From: Adlercreutzia equolifaciens
GTDB lineage: Bacteria > Actinomycetota > Coriobacteriia > Coriobacteriales > Eggerthellaceae
Assembly: GCF_029076695.1 (NCBI RefSeq)
Contig: NZ_JARFIK010000001.1
Span: 372,001 to 436,000 of the forward strand
Length of the DNA: 64,000 nucleotides
Reading direction: 5' to 3'
Shown: one piece after another, positions 1 to 8,949 of the stretch
Layout of the letters: each line of letters starts with the position of its first letter
How positions within the stretch are numbered: position 1 is the stretch's first letter
Program-made: the position numbers and the translations under genes
Notes under the pieces: model-generated
What the model was told of the DNA's origin: nothing
Databases searched by the model: none
The model's input: the letters and a program-made list of their open reading frames with translations, nothing else

Positions 1-1253
1 AGCTGGCTGGGATCAATGCCGATCTGCTGGGCCAGCTCTTCAATGCTATCGGCCTTGAAGCCCGTGCCTTCCGCAACCATGCCCTCGACAGCCTCCATGT
101 TGTCCGGGGGCATGAAGGCGCGATTGTAGGCCGGAATCCCCTCTAACAGATGACTGTCGATAATCTGGTAGCACTCGTGGTTGGGCTGGTGCAGAATGGA
201 GTTCGTGACGAACTCGAACCACTGCCCCTCGTTCATAAAACGCTCGCCCTTGTTGTTTACCGTGAGCCACGGCACGCCCTTGAACTGAGCATTGCCCGCT
301 ACATCCAAGTGAAGCTGGCAGTTTGCCGCCACCGGCTCGATGGCTGCCCCTACCCAGGTGCCCATCTTCACCGCGTCGCCGTCCAGGCCGTCGCGGGCAT
401 TAAAGTGAGGAAGCCCGATGGCCTCGGGGAACCAACGCTCCAGCATTTCCTCGTTATCGCAAATGTCTCCTGTGCACAGAATGACGCCATCGGTGGTGTT
501 AACGCGCACATAGCTGCCATCGGCGGTCTGGCCGATAACGCCCGTTACCGCTCCTGAGTCGTCTTTGATCAGCTGGGTGGCCGGCGTTTCGTACAGGATG
601 GTACCGCCGTTTTCCTGCGCCCAGTTGCAAATCCAGTCGCCGACAATACCGATGCCGTCCTTGGTGGATTCCCACCCGTCGATGGCCCAGGCCGTGCCGA
701 AGTGATCACCGGACAGCAGAACGTAATCAAGATTGGCGCCGGGAATATTGTCGCGCAGCCATTCCACCGCCGGTCCCGACTTGAACACCATGCGACGAAT
801 CAGCGCATGGTTTGTCTTTCCGCAGGTTGCATCTACCAAGCCCTGCATGATGGTCTGGAAATCATAGCCCTCGGGAAGGCCGTACTTCTCGGGGTCGGAG
901 GTGTTGAAGACACCGCAGCCACCGCCGCCGTTGTGCATGGTCTCGAGCTTCTGCAGCGCCACTACCTTTTTGCCGTTCTTCATGGCGTAGTACATGGCGC
1001 CCGGGCCCGCGGCGCCCAAGCCGACGACGCAGATATCGCAGTCGTAAGTTTCGGAAATCTGGTCATCGGCAGGAAGCTCAGGCGCAGCATCCCAGCTCCA
1101 CCGCACGTCCGAGGTGCTGCTGAGCTCTGTGGGGGTCTCAGCGTCGCTCGTCGCCGGCTGTGCCTCGGGAGCGCAGCCCGCCAATCCCGCTACCGCGGCG
1201 GCACCCGCCGCCATGCCGGCTCCCTTGAGAAAATTCCTTCTCGTCAGATCCAT
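1..1253 (-). CDS. Tat-exported FAD-dependent reductase, flavocytochrome c/fumarate reductase-like (3' end outside window)
   Basis: At least 417 residues are visible; the family is usually 500-600, so the C-terminal end of the flavin fold lies beyond base 1. The N-terminus has a twin-arginine motif (RRNFLKG, residues 5-11) and a lipobox ending in Cys27 (LAGC), which predicts a Tat-exported, lipid-anchored protein outside the membrane. A dinucleotide-binding motif (VVGLGAAGPG) follows at about residue 70. Further on is NNKGERFMNE, the FAD_binding_2 region that carries the substrate-contacting Arg in fumarate reductases. The start is fixed by AAGGAG eight bases upstream. It is divergent from a LuxR-type membrane regulator. 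Related Coriobacteriia enzymes reduce unusual organic electron acceptors; the substrate here is unknown. No cytochrome partner is visible. Confidence 0.88.
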   Translation of the reverse strand, partial: MDLTRRNFLKGAGMAAGAAAVAGLAGCAPEAQPATSDAETPTELSSTSDVRWSWDAAPELPADDQISETYDCDICVVGLGAAGPGAMYYAMKNGKKVVALQKLETMHNGGGGCGVFNTSDPEKYGLPEGYDFQTIMQGLVDATCGKTNHALIRRMVFKSGPAVEWLRDNIPGANLDYVLLSGDHFGTAWAIDGWESTKDGIGIVGDWICNWAQENGGTILYETPATQLIKDDSGAVTGVIGQTADGSYVRVNTTDGVILCTGDICDNEEMLERWFPEAIGLPHFNARDGLDGDAVKMGTWVGAAIEPVAANCQLHLDVAGNAQFKGVPWLTVNNKGERFMNEGQWFEFVTNSILHQPNHECYQIIDSHLLEGIPAYNRAFMPPDNMEAVEGMVAEGTGFKADSIEELAQQIGIDPSQ

Positions 1254-1586
1254 GATCCCATCTCCTTTCAAGAGTATACGAGGAGCCCTCTCCCACGCTT
1301 CTCCCTTCCCTGGGAAGCGCCCGGCTCTTCTCGCTAAGAAAATCCTACGGTTCAGCAAGAAATCATGCGACCCAATCCACCGCCGAAAACCACGGTATTG
1401 TGGAGGTAGGGCATACCCAAATCAGCCAAAAAATCAGGGTAATTTGACTAAACGCCCTCATAGGAACGTACCCTACCGGAGTCTCTTCTTCTCCCGTGGG
1501 GTACAATGCGAACACGCGAAAGAGCTTCGACTCGTTGCCCCACCATCGCGCTTCTCTTTGCTCGCCCGTTCCCCCAAGGAAAGCCA
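1254..1586. promoter_or_regulatory. Divergent promoter region between FAD reductase and LuxR-type regulator
   Basis: This 333-base gene-free stretch separates the two divergent genes. A -10-like TATACT lies on the minus strand at 1273-1278, about 20 bases before the reductase start. A TACAAT lies on the plus strand at 1502-1507, about 80 bases before the regulator start. Clear -35 boxes are not evident. Its placement makes it the likely target of the regulator encoded alongside. Confidence 0.4.
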
Positions 1587-3056
1587 ATGCGTCAGATCCA
1601 CCATGTTCTTGCTCTACTTCGCATGCGTCTTTGCTTTCCCCTCAGCTGTTTGGGAATCGGACTCGTCTCCACCTGGAGTGAGCTGAGCTTTATTCATTCG
1701 CCGCTTTCCTTCGGGACTCTTGCCGAACCGGTTTTTCAGACATTCAATCTCAGTTCGGTCGTCCCCATGGCCCTTGTCGCCCTGCTTCTCCGACTGGGAA
1801 AAATCAGTCGCCCCCTGGTGTCGCGTCCCCTGTGTCTAGCGACGACGCTTGCTCTCTTGCTTATGGCCACTGCCACAAGCTTTTGCGCAATGCTCCTCTT
1901 TGACGGGCTTCCCTGGCTGCTGGCCCTCTCGGCCGTCGTCGGCGGGGTGGGTCTTGGCTTTCTTTTCGTCATGTGGTTTGAAGTGGTCAGCCATTTGAAG
2001 CCCGCGGACCTACTCCTTGCTTATGCGCTTGGCTGTGTTTTGCGCGTGGTTCTCATCTGGTTTGGGTCGGGAATGCAGCCCGATCGCCAGGGAATATGGC
2101 TCGGACTGGTCGCTCTCGCCGCCATCGCGCTCCTTCGGCTTGCGCGCAACGCCGTCGCGAAAGAGACCCCCGTTCTCTCCCCCTCTTTTGACAATAAACA
2201 AAAAGACAGCTCCCACGAGGAAACACGCTGCGCTTTTCCCGTGCGTCCTCTTCTGTTCGTTGTGACGGGCACGCTCACACTTTCTTTCGCCCTGGGGCTA
2301 GGCGGAAGTGCCGCCGGCACCAACGGAAACCCGGGCGTTTTGGGAGCCGCCCTGTTGGCCATCACGCTTGTCACGCTCAAGGGCGATAACTTCCAATTCA
2401 AATGGCTGTGGCAGTGCTCCATTGCCCTTATTGCGACAGCTATTGTCGTCTACGCGCTTTTCGGTGCCGGCCTGCCCCTCATATCCGGGTTTCTCGTATG
2501 CGCTTCTTACGAGCTCTGTCTTATGCTTGTGTACTGCATCTTGGGAGATTTGGTTTATCGCAGCTTCTATAATTCGACCTTCTTGTATTCCCTTGAAATT
2601 TGCATCGCTCTTTCTGCAGGTATGGCAGGCGATCTGCTTCTTAACGGTATTTCTCACGCCTTCCCCTCATCGATAGGACTTGCGCTAACGCTTGTCTGCA
2701 GCCTCTTGGCTCTTCTCTATGCCGTCACCGCCGTGAGGACGTTTTCCGATCCTGATCTCCAAGGTCGTTGGAGCACGCTCATTCGCCAACCTGTCGGCCA
2801 GGACATGGCGCCGTTGCTCGAGCGGTCGCGCCTGGGCCTACGGTGCCACGAGCTGGCTGGCGAAGCAGGTCTCTCGTCCCGCGAAGAAGAAATCCTGCTG
2901 CTCATGGCGCAGCGGAAGAAGCCCTCGGCCATTGCCGAGCAGCTGGTCATTGCCGTTAGCACGGTGAACACGCACAAGAAGCATATCTATCGCAAGCTGG
3001 ATGTCCATTCGGCCAAAGAGCTACAAACGCGCATCGGCCAGGTTGACGAGGACTAG
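1587..3056 (+). CDS. Membrane-embedded LuxR-family transcriptional regulator
   Basis: 489 residues. The first ~400 form about ten to twelve hydrophobic segments with short loops. The last ~70 are a LuxR/GerE helix-turn-helix: LSSREEEILLLMAQ, then STVNTHKKHIYRKL and HSAKELQTRI, the usual four-helix pattern with the recognition helix around TVNTHKKHIY. I chose the ATG at 1587 because AAGGA sits six bases upstream; an in-frame ATG at 1506 lacks a ribosome site and would add 27 non-hydrophobic residues. Membrane LuxR proteins of this form are common beside reductase genes in Eggerthellaceae and probably sense the substrate at the membrane. Here it most likely controls the divergent reductase. Confidence 0.88.
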   Translation: MRQIHHVLALLRMRLCFPLSCLGIGLVSTWSELSFIHSPLSFGTLAEPVFQTFNLSSVVPMALVALLLRLGKISRPLVSRPLCLATTLALLLMATATSFCAMLLFDGLPWLLALSAVVGGVGLGFLFVMWFEVVSHLKPADLLLAYALGCVLRVVLIWFGSGMQPDRQGIWLGLVALAAIALLRLARNAVAKETPVLSPSFDNKQKDSSHEETRCAFPVRPLLFVVTGTLTLSFALGLGGSAAGTNGNPGVLGAALLAITLVTLKGDNFQFKWLWQCSIALIATAIVVYALFGAGLPLISGFLVCASYELCLMLVYCILGDLVYRSFYNSTFLYSLEICIALSAGMAGDLLLNGISHAFPSSIGLALTLVCSLLALLYAVTAVRTFSDPDLQGRWSTLIRQPVGQDMAPLLERSRLGLRCHELAGEAGLSSREEEILLLMAQRKKPSAIAEQLVIAVSTVNTHKKHIYRKLDVHSAKELQTRIGQVDED

Positions 3057-3169
3057 TTAGGATTCGTGCTTCCTTCGCATTCAGGAGCGATTTTGCCCGA
3101 CGGCGAGGAAACAGAGACCCGAGAAGAGCGTAGCCGACGAGCCTCGGTCGACCCCCAGCGCGCCGCCCC

Positions 3170-3712
3170 TTACAGCGCCTTTTCGTACAGCACGAAGCGG
3201 GGCTCTTCGGTGTCGATGTAGGTGCCGTACGTGAGATGATGGCGCCCCATGTTCTGATAGCCCAAACGCTCGTAGGTGCGCTGGGCTCCTACATTGGTGA
3301 TAAGCGTGTCCAGGCGCACGGCGCCGTAACCGCGGCGCGCCGCTTCTGCTTCCACGGCCTCCATGAAGGGGCGGGCTAGGCCTTGCCCGCGGAAAGCCGG
3401 ATGCATGCCGAAAAGGTGGATTGTGACAAATTCCCCGGGCGCAGCATCCACCTGCCAGGGCACCGCCTCGTAGCCCGGGGCCGCCGTCTCGTCGCAGACG
3501 AGGGCACCAACCACCTGGCCGTCCTTGAAGCCAACAAAAAGCGCGTCGGCCTCCACCGCAGCCTCAAGCTGCTCGCGGCAGGGATGCACGCCCACGCGCC
3601 AGAGCGGGTCGTTGTCGGTACCCGCCACGGCTTCCTGGACTTCCGTATACATAACCAGAAGATCGTCAATGTCCTCGAGTGTTCCCTGCCTTACGCAGAA
3701 GTCCTCGGCCAT
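3170..3712 (-). CDS. GNAT-family N-acetyltransferase
   Basis: 180 residues, a single Gcn5-related acetyltransferase domain. The acetyl-CoA pyrophosphate-binding motif is visible as FRGQGLARPFMEAV, following the beta strand HLFGMHP, with the typical C-terminal strand and loop NVGAQRTYERLGYQNMG. The start at 3712 follows an AAAAGGGG stretch; longer upstream reading lacks family similarity. It converges on the LuxR-type gene with no clear terminator between them. The acceptor substrate cannot be inferred; members acetylate amines on small molecules, antibiotics or protein N-termini. Confidence 0.85.
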   Translation of the reverse strand: MAEDFCVRQGTLEDIDDLLVMYTEVQEAVAGTDNDPLWRVGVHPCREQLEAAVEADALFVGFKDGQVVGALVCDETAAPGYEAVPWQVDAAPGEFVTIHLFGMHPAFRGQGLARPFMEAVEAEAARRGYGAVRLDTLITNVGAQRTYERLGYQNMGRHHLTYGTYIDTEEPRFVLYEKAL

Positions 3713-3953
3713 ACCGCACCCCTTTTCCCTTGTCTTAGCCGCAATTCTATCATCTGCCCCTCCTCTTGCGGGAGCAAGAGGACCCTTGCGGCTCCCCCAG
3801 TCAGAATTACCACGCCTGACAAAGAGGGGGCGGAGCGGCAACAACCCACGGAGCCGCCCTTCGATAGCCGTCGACCTTTTTATGATGCAGGTATACGCAT
3901 ATACAACTATATGCGATGCATTCTGGCGTATGCTTAACGAGAAAGGAACTGCC

Positions 3954-4568
3954 GTGGAAAATGTCGTTATGGTCACCTTTGACGTAGAGAGCCAGGCTTA
4001 CCAAGCCTTCTCTCAGCTGAAGAACGATGCGGTCAATTCTGCTTACACTATCTTGCAGATGGCCGTCCTCAAGAACGAGAACGGTCGCGTCGTTGCCGTC
4101 GATGGGTTCGACTCGGAGACCGATGCTGCAACGAACACCCTGGTAGGCGGCTTGCTGGGAAGCGTGCTAGGCATTCTGGGCGGCCCGCTTGGGGTGCTGC
4201 TGTGCGGCGGAGTCGGCCTCATTGCCGGCAGCATCGTAGACGCTTCGGACGCCGACGACGAGTCGACGCTGCTCGAGTACGTCAGCCAGACCCTTGGAGC
4301 TGGCCAGACGGCCATTATCGCTTTGGTTCAGGAAACTGACGAAGCGGCGTTCAACCTGCGCCTGCAGGACTACGACTGCGTCATCATGCGCTGGGACGCC
4401 GCCGAAGTAGCCGACGAAGTGGAGCAGGAGCGCCAGGTGCAGAAGCAGCTGGCCAAACAGGCCAAGGAAGAGCTGCGCGCGCAGAAGAAGGCCGATCGCA
4501 AGCAGGAGATAGAAGAGAAGCGCCAGGCCATTCGCCAGAAGTTCGACGACTTCAAGCAGCGCCTGTAG
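3954..4568 (+). CDS. DUF1269-like glycine-zipper protein with basic coiled-coil tail
   Basis: 204 residues. An N-terminal alpha/beta portion (VVMVTFDVESQAYQAFSQL) matches the DUF1269/DUF456-type envelope proteins that handle stress. A hydrophobic Gly-rich stretch (GGLLGSVLGILGGPLG and onwards, about residues 64-95) resembles a glycine zipper able to enter membranes. The last ~60 residues are Lys/Gln/Glu-rich and predicted coiled coil. I chose a GTG start at 3954, with AGAAAGGA seven bases upstream; an ATG five codons later is possible. Function unknown; it is monocistronic, ending in a strong hairpin. Confidence 0.7.
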   Translation: MENVVMVTFDVESQAYQAFSQLKNDAVNSAYTILQMAVLKNENGRVVAVDGFDSETDAATNTLVGGLLGSVLGILGGPLGVLLCGGVGLIAGSIVDASDADDESTLLEYVSQTLGAGQTAIIALVQETDEAAFNLRLQDYDCVIMRWDAAEVADEVEQERQVQKQLAKQAKEELRAQKKADRKQEIEEKRQAIRQKFDDFKQRL

Positions 4569-4585
4569 CCAAACCGGACAGCAGC

Positions 4586-4614
4586 GGGGCGCCCTTTACC
4601 ACAAAGGGCGCCCC
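4586..4614 (+). terminator. Perfect 12-bp hairpin after the glycine-zipper gene
   Basis: GGGGCGCCCTTT pairs perfectly with AAAGGGCGCCCC around an ACCAC loop. No T-run follows. The hairpin ends directly before the TetR ribosome site, so it may also affect translation of that gene. Confidence 0.6.
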
Positions 4615-4631
4615 CGAGAGTGAGGACCCCC

Positions 4632-5303
4632 ATGAGCTCGAGGCCCGAAAATCCCAACAAACGCCGCATTCGCGCAGCGGCTTTTACCCTTATGCAGGAA
4701 AAGGGGTATAGCGCCTCCAGCTATACCGAGATTGCCCTCAGAAGCGGCTGCGGCCGGCCGCTGGTGCAGCGCCATTTCCCCAAAAAGGAGCTCTTCATTC
4801 TGGAGCTGGTTTCTCAAGCAGCCGCACGCTGTCGCGAGCTTCTGTCCGAGGCCGGAGTTCGCGATAGCTTTCCCGTTACCCGAGCCCTCCATCTCACCCA
4901 GCTGTACCTTTCGCTGCTCCTGTACGATCGATCGATGATTGCGCTCACGCGCGATGTTCTTTCTCAGCGCTGCATTATGAGCGACATTATTATGCTGCAC
5001 TATCAGTCGGCCTTCTCCTTTTCCACGGGCGCACCCGATGCCGCGTGCCATCAAAGCGCCGTCAAAGCCATGGGTGGCACCTACGAGCTCATTGTCGATC
5101 TTGCCGACAACGATGCGCCCCTTGATGCCGGCGATCTGGCAGCTCAAACTCTAGCTGCCTATGTGTGCTTTACCACCAACGCCGCCTATGGAGATGCCTA
5201 CCAGTCCATGCGCCGCGCCCTCCTTCCCCGTGAGCTTATGGCGAAGTTAGTTCCTCACGTTATCGCCACCTTGCGGGGTGACCTCTCATCAGGGAAGGCA
5301 TAA
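4632..5303 (+). CDS. TetR/AcrR-family transcriptional regulator
   Basis: 223 residues. The N-terminal helix-turn-helix spans about residues 10-58 (RRIRAAAFTLMQEKGYSASS, then EIALRSGCGRPLVQRHFPKK), the standard TetR DNA-binding pattern. The remaining ~160 residues are helical and would form the ligand pocket and dimer interface. The start at 4632 is preferred over a GTG twelve bases earlier because GTGAGGA is spaced six bases from it. The next gene on the same strand is an aminotransferase 145 bases away. The ligand is unknown. Confidence 0.85.
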   Translation: MSSRPENPNKRRIRAAAFTLMQEKGYSASSYTEIALRSGCGRPLVQRHFPKKELFILELVSQAAARCRELLSEAGVRDSFPVTRALHLTQLYLSLLLYDRSMIALTRDVLSQRCIMSDIIMLHYQSAFSFSTGAPDAACHQSAVKAMGGTYELIVDLADNDAPLDAGDLAAQTLAAYVCFTTNAAYGDAYQSMRRALLPRELMAKLVPHVIATLRGDLSSGKA

Positions 5304-5447
5304 CCGCCCCTCACGGCGCTTTCTTCCACGCTTGGGCCGAAATAACGGTTGCGCGGCCGCTTGTTAGTGGAACAATGGTTCCGAGAGCATTTCCCTAAGG
5401 AAGCGGCTGCGAGACCATCGTCCCGCGCCGAACGAGCGGAGGACCCT

Positions 5448-6653
5448 ATGGCAGACACCACCTTTGAAATTGACGAGCTTCTTTCCGACGGCATCACGAA
5501 CACGCCGCCCTCTTTCGTGCGCGCTATCCTGAAGGCCGCTTCGGATCCGAACGTCACCTCCTTCGCCGGCGGTCTGCCCAACCCCATCTCCTTCCCCCAG
5601 GAAAAGCTGATGGAGTCCATGGAGCGCGTGGTGGCCGAGCGCGGTGCCGATGCCTTCCAGTATTCCGCCACGGCCGGCATCGAAGAGCTGCGCGGCTGGA
5701 TTGCCGATCGCTACAACAAGCGCTTCGGCACCGACTACGTAGCCGACGACGTACTTATCACCACCGGCTCCCAACAGGTGCTCGACCTCCTGGGCAAGGT
5801 GCTGTTGGACAAGGGCGACGGCGTCATTGTGGAGAAGCCCACCTACCTGGCTGCCATCCAGGCCTTCGCTCTCAACCAGCCGGTCTTCCGCGAAGTGGAA
5901 TTGACCGAGGACGGCCTGAACATCGAAGAGCTCAACGAGGCCCTGGACGCCGGCGCCAAGATGATCTATCTCATCCCGAACTTCCAGAACCCCACGGGCC
6001 TTACCTACACCGAGGAGGGCCGCCGCCAGGTGCGCGAGGCCCTGGCCAACCGCAACATTGTGGTGGTGGAGGACGATCCCTACGGCGAGCTGCGCTTCGA
6101 GGGAGAATCGCTGCCCTACATCGGCGGCGTGAACCACCCCCACGGTGTCATCATGGGCTCCTTCTCGAAGACGGTCACCCCCGGCTTCCGCATGGGCTAC
6201 CTGCTCACGAAAGACCATGCGCTGCTGAAGGCCCTGAACACCGCCAAGGAGGCGGCCGACCTGCACACCAACGTGTTCTCCCAGTACGTGGTGTACGACT
6301 ACCTGACCCACAACGATCTGGACGAGCACCTGGTGAAGATCCGCGATCTCTACGGTAAGCAGGCCGCGGCCATGGTGGAGGCCATGGGCGAGTACTTCCC
6401 CGCGAACGTCTCCTTCACGAAGCCCGAGGGCGGCATGTTCCTGTGGGTCACTCTTCCCGAGGGCATTTCCACCATGGATATGTTCGATAAGGCGCTGGAG
6501 CGCAACGTGGCCTTCGTGCCGGGCGATCCGTTCTACGCCGAGCCGGGCAAGCACTCCACCATGCGCCTGAACTTCACCAACGCCGATGAGGACACCATCC
6601 GCGACGGCATTCGCCGCTTGGGCGAGGTCATCGCCGAGGTAGTTGCCGAGTAG
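5448..6653 (+). CDS. PLP-dependent class I/II aminotransferase (LysN/2-aminoadipate-type)
   Basis: 401 residues, full length for fold-type I aminotransferases. Visible elements are SFAGGLPNP near the N-terminus, PNFQNPTG (substrate and cofactor loop), the Asp of VVEDDPYGELRF that binds the pyridine nitrogen, the Schiff-base Lys in GSFSKTVTPGFRMGYL, and the C-terminal Arg in STMRLNFTN. The layout matches the group with LysN, aromatic aminotransferases and MocR effector domains, so an alpha-amino acid and 2-oxoglutarate are the likely substrates. GGAGGA lies four bases before the ATG. It stands alone between a TetR gene and its own terminator. Confidence 0.88.
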   Translation: MADTTFEIDELLSDGITNTPPSFVRAILKAASDPNVTSFAGGLPNPISFPQEKLMESMERVVAERGADAFQYSATAGIEELRGWIADRYNKRFGTDYVADDVLITTGSQQVLDLLGKVLLDKGDGVIVEKPTYLAAIQAFALNQPVFREVELTEDGLNIEELNEALDAGAKMIYLIPNFQNPTGLTYTEEGRRQVREALANRNIVVVEDDPYGELRFEGESLPYIGGVNHPHGVIMGSFSKTVTPGFRMGYLLTKDHALLKALNTAKEAADLHTNVFSQYVVYDYLTHNDLDEHLVKIRDLYGKQAAAMVEAMGEYFPANVSFTKPEGGMFLWVTLPEGISTMDMFDKALERNVAFVPGDPFYAEPGKHSTMRLNFTNADEDTIRDGIRRLGEVIAEVVAE

Positions 6654-6710
6654 CGCACGGCCGCATTTCACCACAAAGAACGGGGTCTGGCGGCTCCATT
6701 CACGGAATTG

Positions 6711-6734
6711 AAGGGCGCGTTTCGCGCCCTTTTC
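6711..6734 (+). terminator. Intrinsic terminator after aminotransferase
   Basis: AAGGGCGCG, loop TTT, CGCGCCCTT, then further T residues. It lies 58 bases past the stop codon. Confidence 0.8.
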
Positions 6735-6811
6735 GTGATAACCTGTCAACTCGCACAATTTAATAAGCACTGCAAACGACACATGTAGCGCCGGGCGGCG
6801 CGTAAATCTGA

Positions 6812-6840
6812 TCACGGCACAGGAAAGACTTCCGCCGTGA
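6812..6840 (+). promoter_or_regulatory. Hairpin in the MFS-CBS leader
   Basis: TCACGGC and GCCGTGA form a 7-bp stem around a 15-base loop, about 70 bases before the GTG start of the transporter. It could be an operator half-site pair or an RNA hairpin; there is no other support. Confidence 0.3.
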
Positions 6841-6911
6841 CGTCATGCCCACTGCGCTCTTCCTCTGCCTGATCCGATTTGCCCGCCGCGCGCTGCGGAA
6901 GGAGGAAATCG

Positions 6912-8879
6912 GTGTCCCATCAAGCATCACCCGCTGCCGCCACCAAGCAGCAAAACCCCGCGGCTATTCTCTTCGTTGCCGCCTTCGCGGCCTTCTTGGC
7001 CACCTTCAACGAGACGTTTTTGAACGTGGGCTTCGCCCCCATCATGGAGGCCCTGTCCGTGGACGTGTCCACGGTTCAGTGGCTGGCCACCGCCTACATG
7101 CTGGGCGCGGCCGTCATGGTGCCGGTGTCGGCCTTCGCCTACCGTTCGTTCCCCACGCGTCCGCTGTTCTGCGCCACCACGGCCCTGCTGGTCATCGGCT
7201 CCATTATCGGCGGCTTGGCGCCTAACTTCGCCGTGCTGCTGGTGGGCCGCATCGTGCAGGCCCTGGGCACGGGCATGCTCATCCCCATCGGCATGAACAT
7301 CACCCTGGAGGTGGCGCCCCGCGAGAAGCTGGGCACCTATATGGGAATCATGGGCGCTATGACCACCCTGGGACCCTCTTCCTCGGTTATCCTGGCCGGC
7401 CTGATTCTTGCCATTGCCCCGTGGAACATGCTTCTGTGGGTGTTCGCCGGGCTGTCGCTTATCTGCCTGCTGTGCGGCGCGTTCATCCTGCGCGACATCG
7501 CGCACCTGACGCATCCGAAGCTCGATGCCGCCTCGGTGGCCCTTATCGGCGTGGCGCTCATCGGCATCCTGTACGGCGTGTCCACCATCTTCGCGGGCTC
7601 GGTGCCCGTGGCCGTGGGCGCTGCCGTAGTGGGCATTATCGCCCTCGTGTTCTTCGTGAAGCGCCAGGGCACCTTGGCCGAGCCGCTGATCGATCTGCGT
7701 CCGCTGAAGATCCCGCCCTTCGCGGTGGGCGTTATCGCCAACATGCTTTCCCTGGTGACCATCTTCGCCATGAACATCATCGTGCCCACCTTCATGCAGT
7801 CGGTACTGGGCACGCCGCCGCTGGTGGCCTCGCTGACGCTGTTCCCTGCCATCCTGTGCTCCTGCGCCGCCTCCCCTCTCGCGGGACGCATCTACGACAA
7901 GCACGGTCCGGGCATCTTGCTGCCCGTGGGCTTCGCCTGCATCGCGGTGTTCTCGGTGCTGACGGCCCTGTTCATCGCCACGGCCTCGCCGGTACTGCTG
8001 GCCATCATCTACATTCCCGTCATTTGCGGCTCGGCGCTTATCATCGGCCCGGTGCAGTCCTTCGCCCTGTCGAAGCTGCCGCCCGAGATGAACCCTCACG
8101 GCGTGACCGTCATGTCCACGGGCTTCCAGATTGCCGGCTGCTTCGGCTCTTCGGTGTTCACCGGCGTCTACGCGCTGGTGGGCGCCTCGGCGGCTGCCTC
8201 GGGCGTTGCCGCCGCTGAAGCCGCTACCAGCGGTATGGTGGCCTCCGGCGTGCTGGTGGGCGTGTTCGCCCTGGTGGGCTTCTTCCTGGCTCTGTGGATT
8301 CGCCGCGCGGCCGCAAAGCCCATCGTGGACGCCGCTCCGCAAGCCGCGTGGGGCGAAGCCGCCGAGGGCGCTGCTGCTGGGGCGGCCGCCGCGGCTTCCG
8401 ACACCTTGGCCGCCATCATGAAGACCGATGTGTTCACCGTCTCTCCCACTACCTCGGTGGCCCAGGCCATGGAGCTGTTCGCCGACAAGGGCATCTCCGG
8501 TGCGCCCGTGGTTGACGAGGCCCGTCGCGTGGTGGGCTTCGTGTCCGACGGCGACATCATGGCCTCCCTGGCCGACCAGGTGCCGGCCTTCAAGACCGCC
8601 TGGTCCTTCGTGGTGGAGCGCGAGAACGCCGACTTCGACGCCACGCTGCGCGAGACCATGGCTCTGCCGGTCAGCGAGATTGCCACGAAGCGCGTGATTT
8701 CCGTGGACGTGAACGACGACTTGGGCGAAGTGGCCCGCGTTCTGTCGGAGGGCCACCTGAAGAAGGCCCCGGTGCTGGAGAACGGGCGCATGGTGGGCAT
8801 CATCAACCGCTCGAACATCACCCGCTACGCCATCGACCGCTACTACGAGGAAGCGCAGCGCGAGGCCAACGGCCGCTAA
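6912..8879 (+). CDS. MFS multidrug-type (DHA2-like) transporter fused to a C-terminal CBS-domain pair
   Basis: 655 residues. Residues ~15-470 carry about fourteen hydrophobic helices with the drug:H+ antiporter pattern: NETFLNVGFAPIM, the loop RSFPTRP, and GRIVQALGTGMLIPI (motif C-like). After an Ala-rich linker (~485-505) come two CBS motifs: DVFTVSPTTSVAQAMELF...VGFVSDGDIM and KRVISVDVNDDLGEVARVL...VGIINRSNI. CBS pairs usually bind adenosyl nucleotides, so transport may be gated by energy state or a nucleotide messenger. The GTG at 6912 is preferred because GGAAGGAGGA precedes it; an ATG at 6879 has no ribosome site. The substrate is unknown. Confidence 0.88.
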   Translation: MSHQASPAAATKQQNPAAILFVAAFAAFLATFNETFLNVGFAPIMEALSVDVSTVQWLATAYMLGAAVMVPVSAFAYRSFPTRPLFCATTALLVIGSIIGGLAPNFAVLLVGRIVQALGTGMLIPIGMNITLEVAPREKLGTYMGIMGAMTTLGPSSSVILAGLILAIAPWNMLLWVFAGLSLICLLCGAFILRDIAHLTHPKLDAASVALIGVALIGILYGVSTIFAGSVPVAVGAAVVGIIALVFFVKRQGTLAEPLIDLRPLKIPPFAVGVIANMLSLVTIFAMNIIVPTFMQSVLGTPPLVASLTLFPAILCSCAASPLAGRIYDKHGPGILLPVGFACIAVFSVLTALFIATASPVLLAIIYIPVICGSALIIGPVQSFALSKLPPEMNPHGVTVMSTGFQIAGCFGSSVFTGVYALVGASAAASGVAAAEAATSGMVASGVLVGVFALVGFFLALWIRRAAAKPIVDAAPQAAWGEAAEGAAAGAAAAASDTLAAIMKTDVFTVSPTTSVAQAMELFADKGISGAPVVDEARRVVGFVSDGDIMASLADQVPAFKTAWSFVVERENADFDATLRETMALPVSEIATKRVISVDVNDDLGEVARVLSEGHLKKAPVLENGRMVGIINRSNITRYAIDRYYEEAQREANGR

Positions 8880-8912
8880 AACGCACGCCGAACAGACAAC
8901 GCACCTTCATTC

Positions 8913-8939
8913 GAGGCGCCCTTCGGGGCGCCTCTTTTG
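8913..8939 (+). terminator. Intrinsic terminator with TTCG tetraloop
   Basis: GAGGCGCCC-TTCG-GGGCGCCTC followed by TTTTGT. It closes the MFS-CBS unit and lies between convergent genes. Confidence 0.85.
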
Positions 8940-8949
8940 TGCCGTGATC

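Noticed and set aside
3057-3169. Terminator between convergent LuxR-type and GNAT genes
   Set aside because: Only a 5-bp imperfect stem is seen, with no T-run on either strand.
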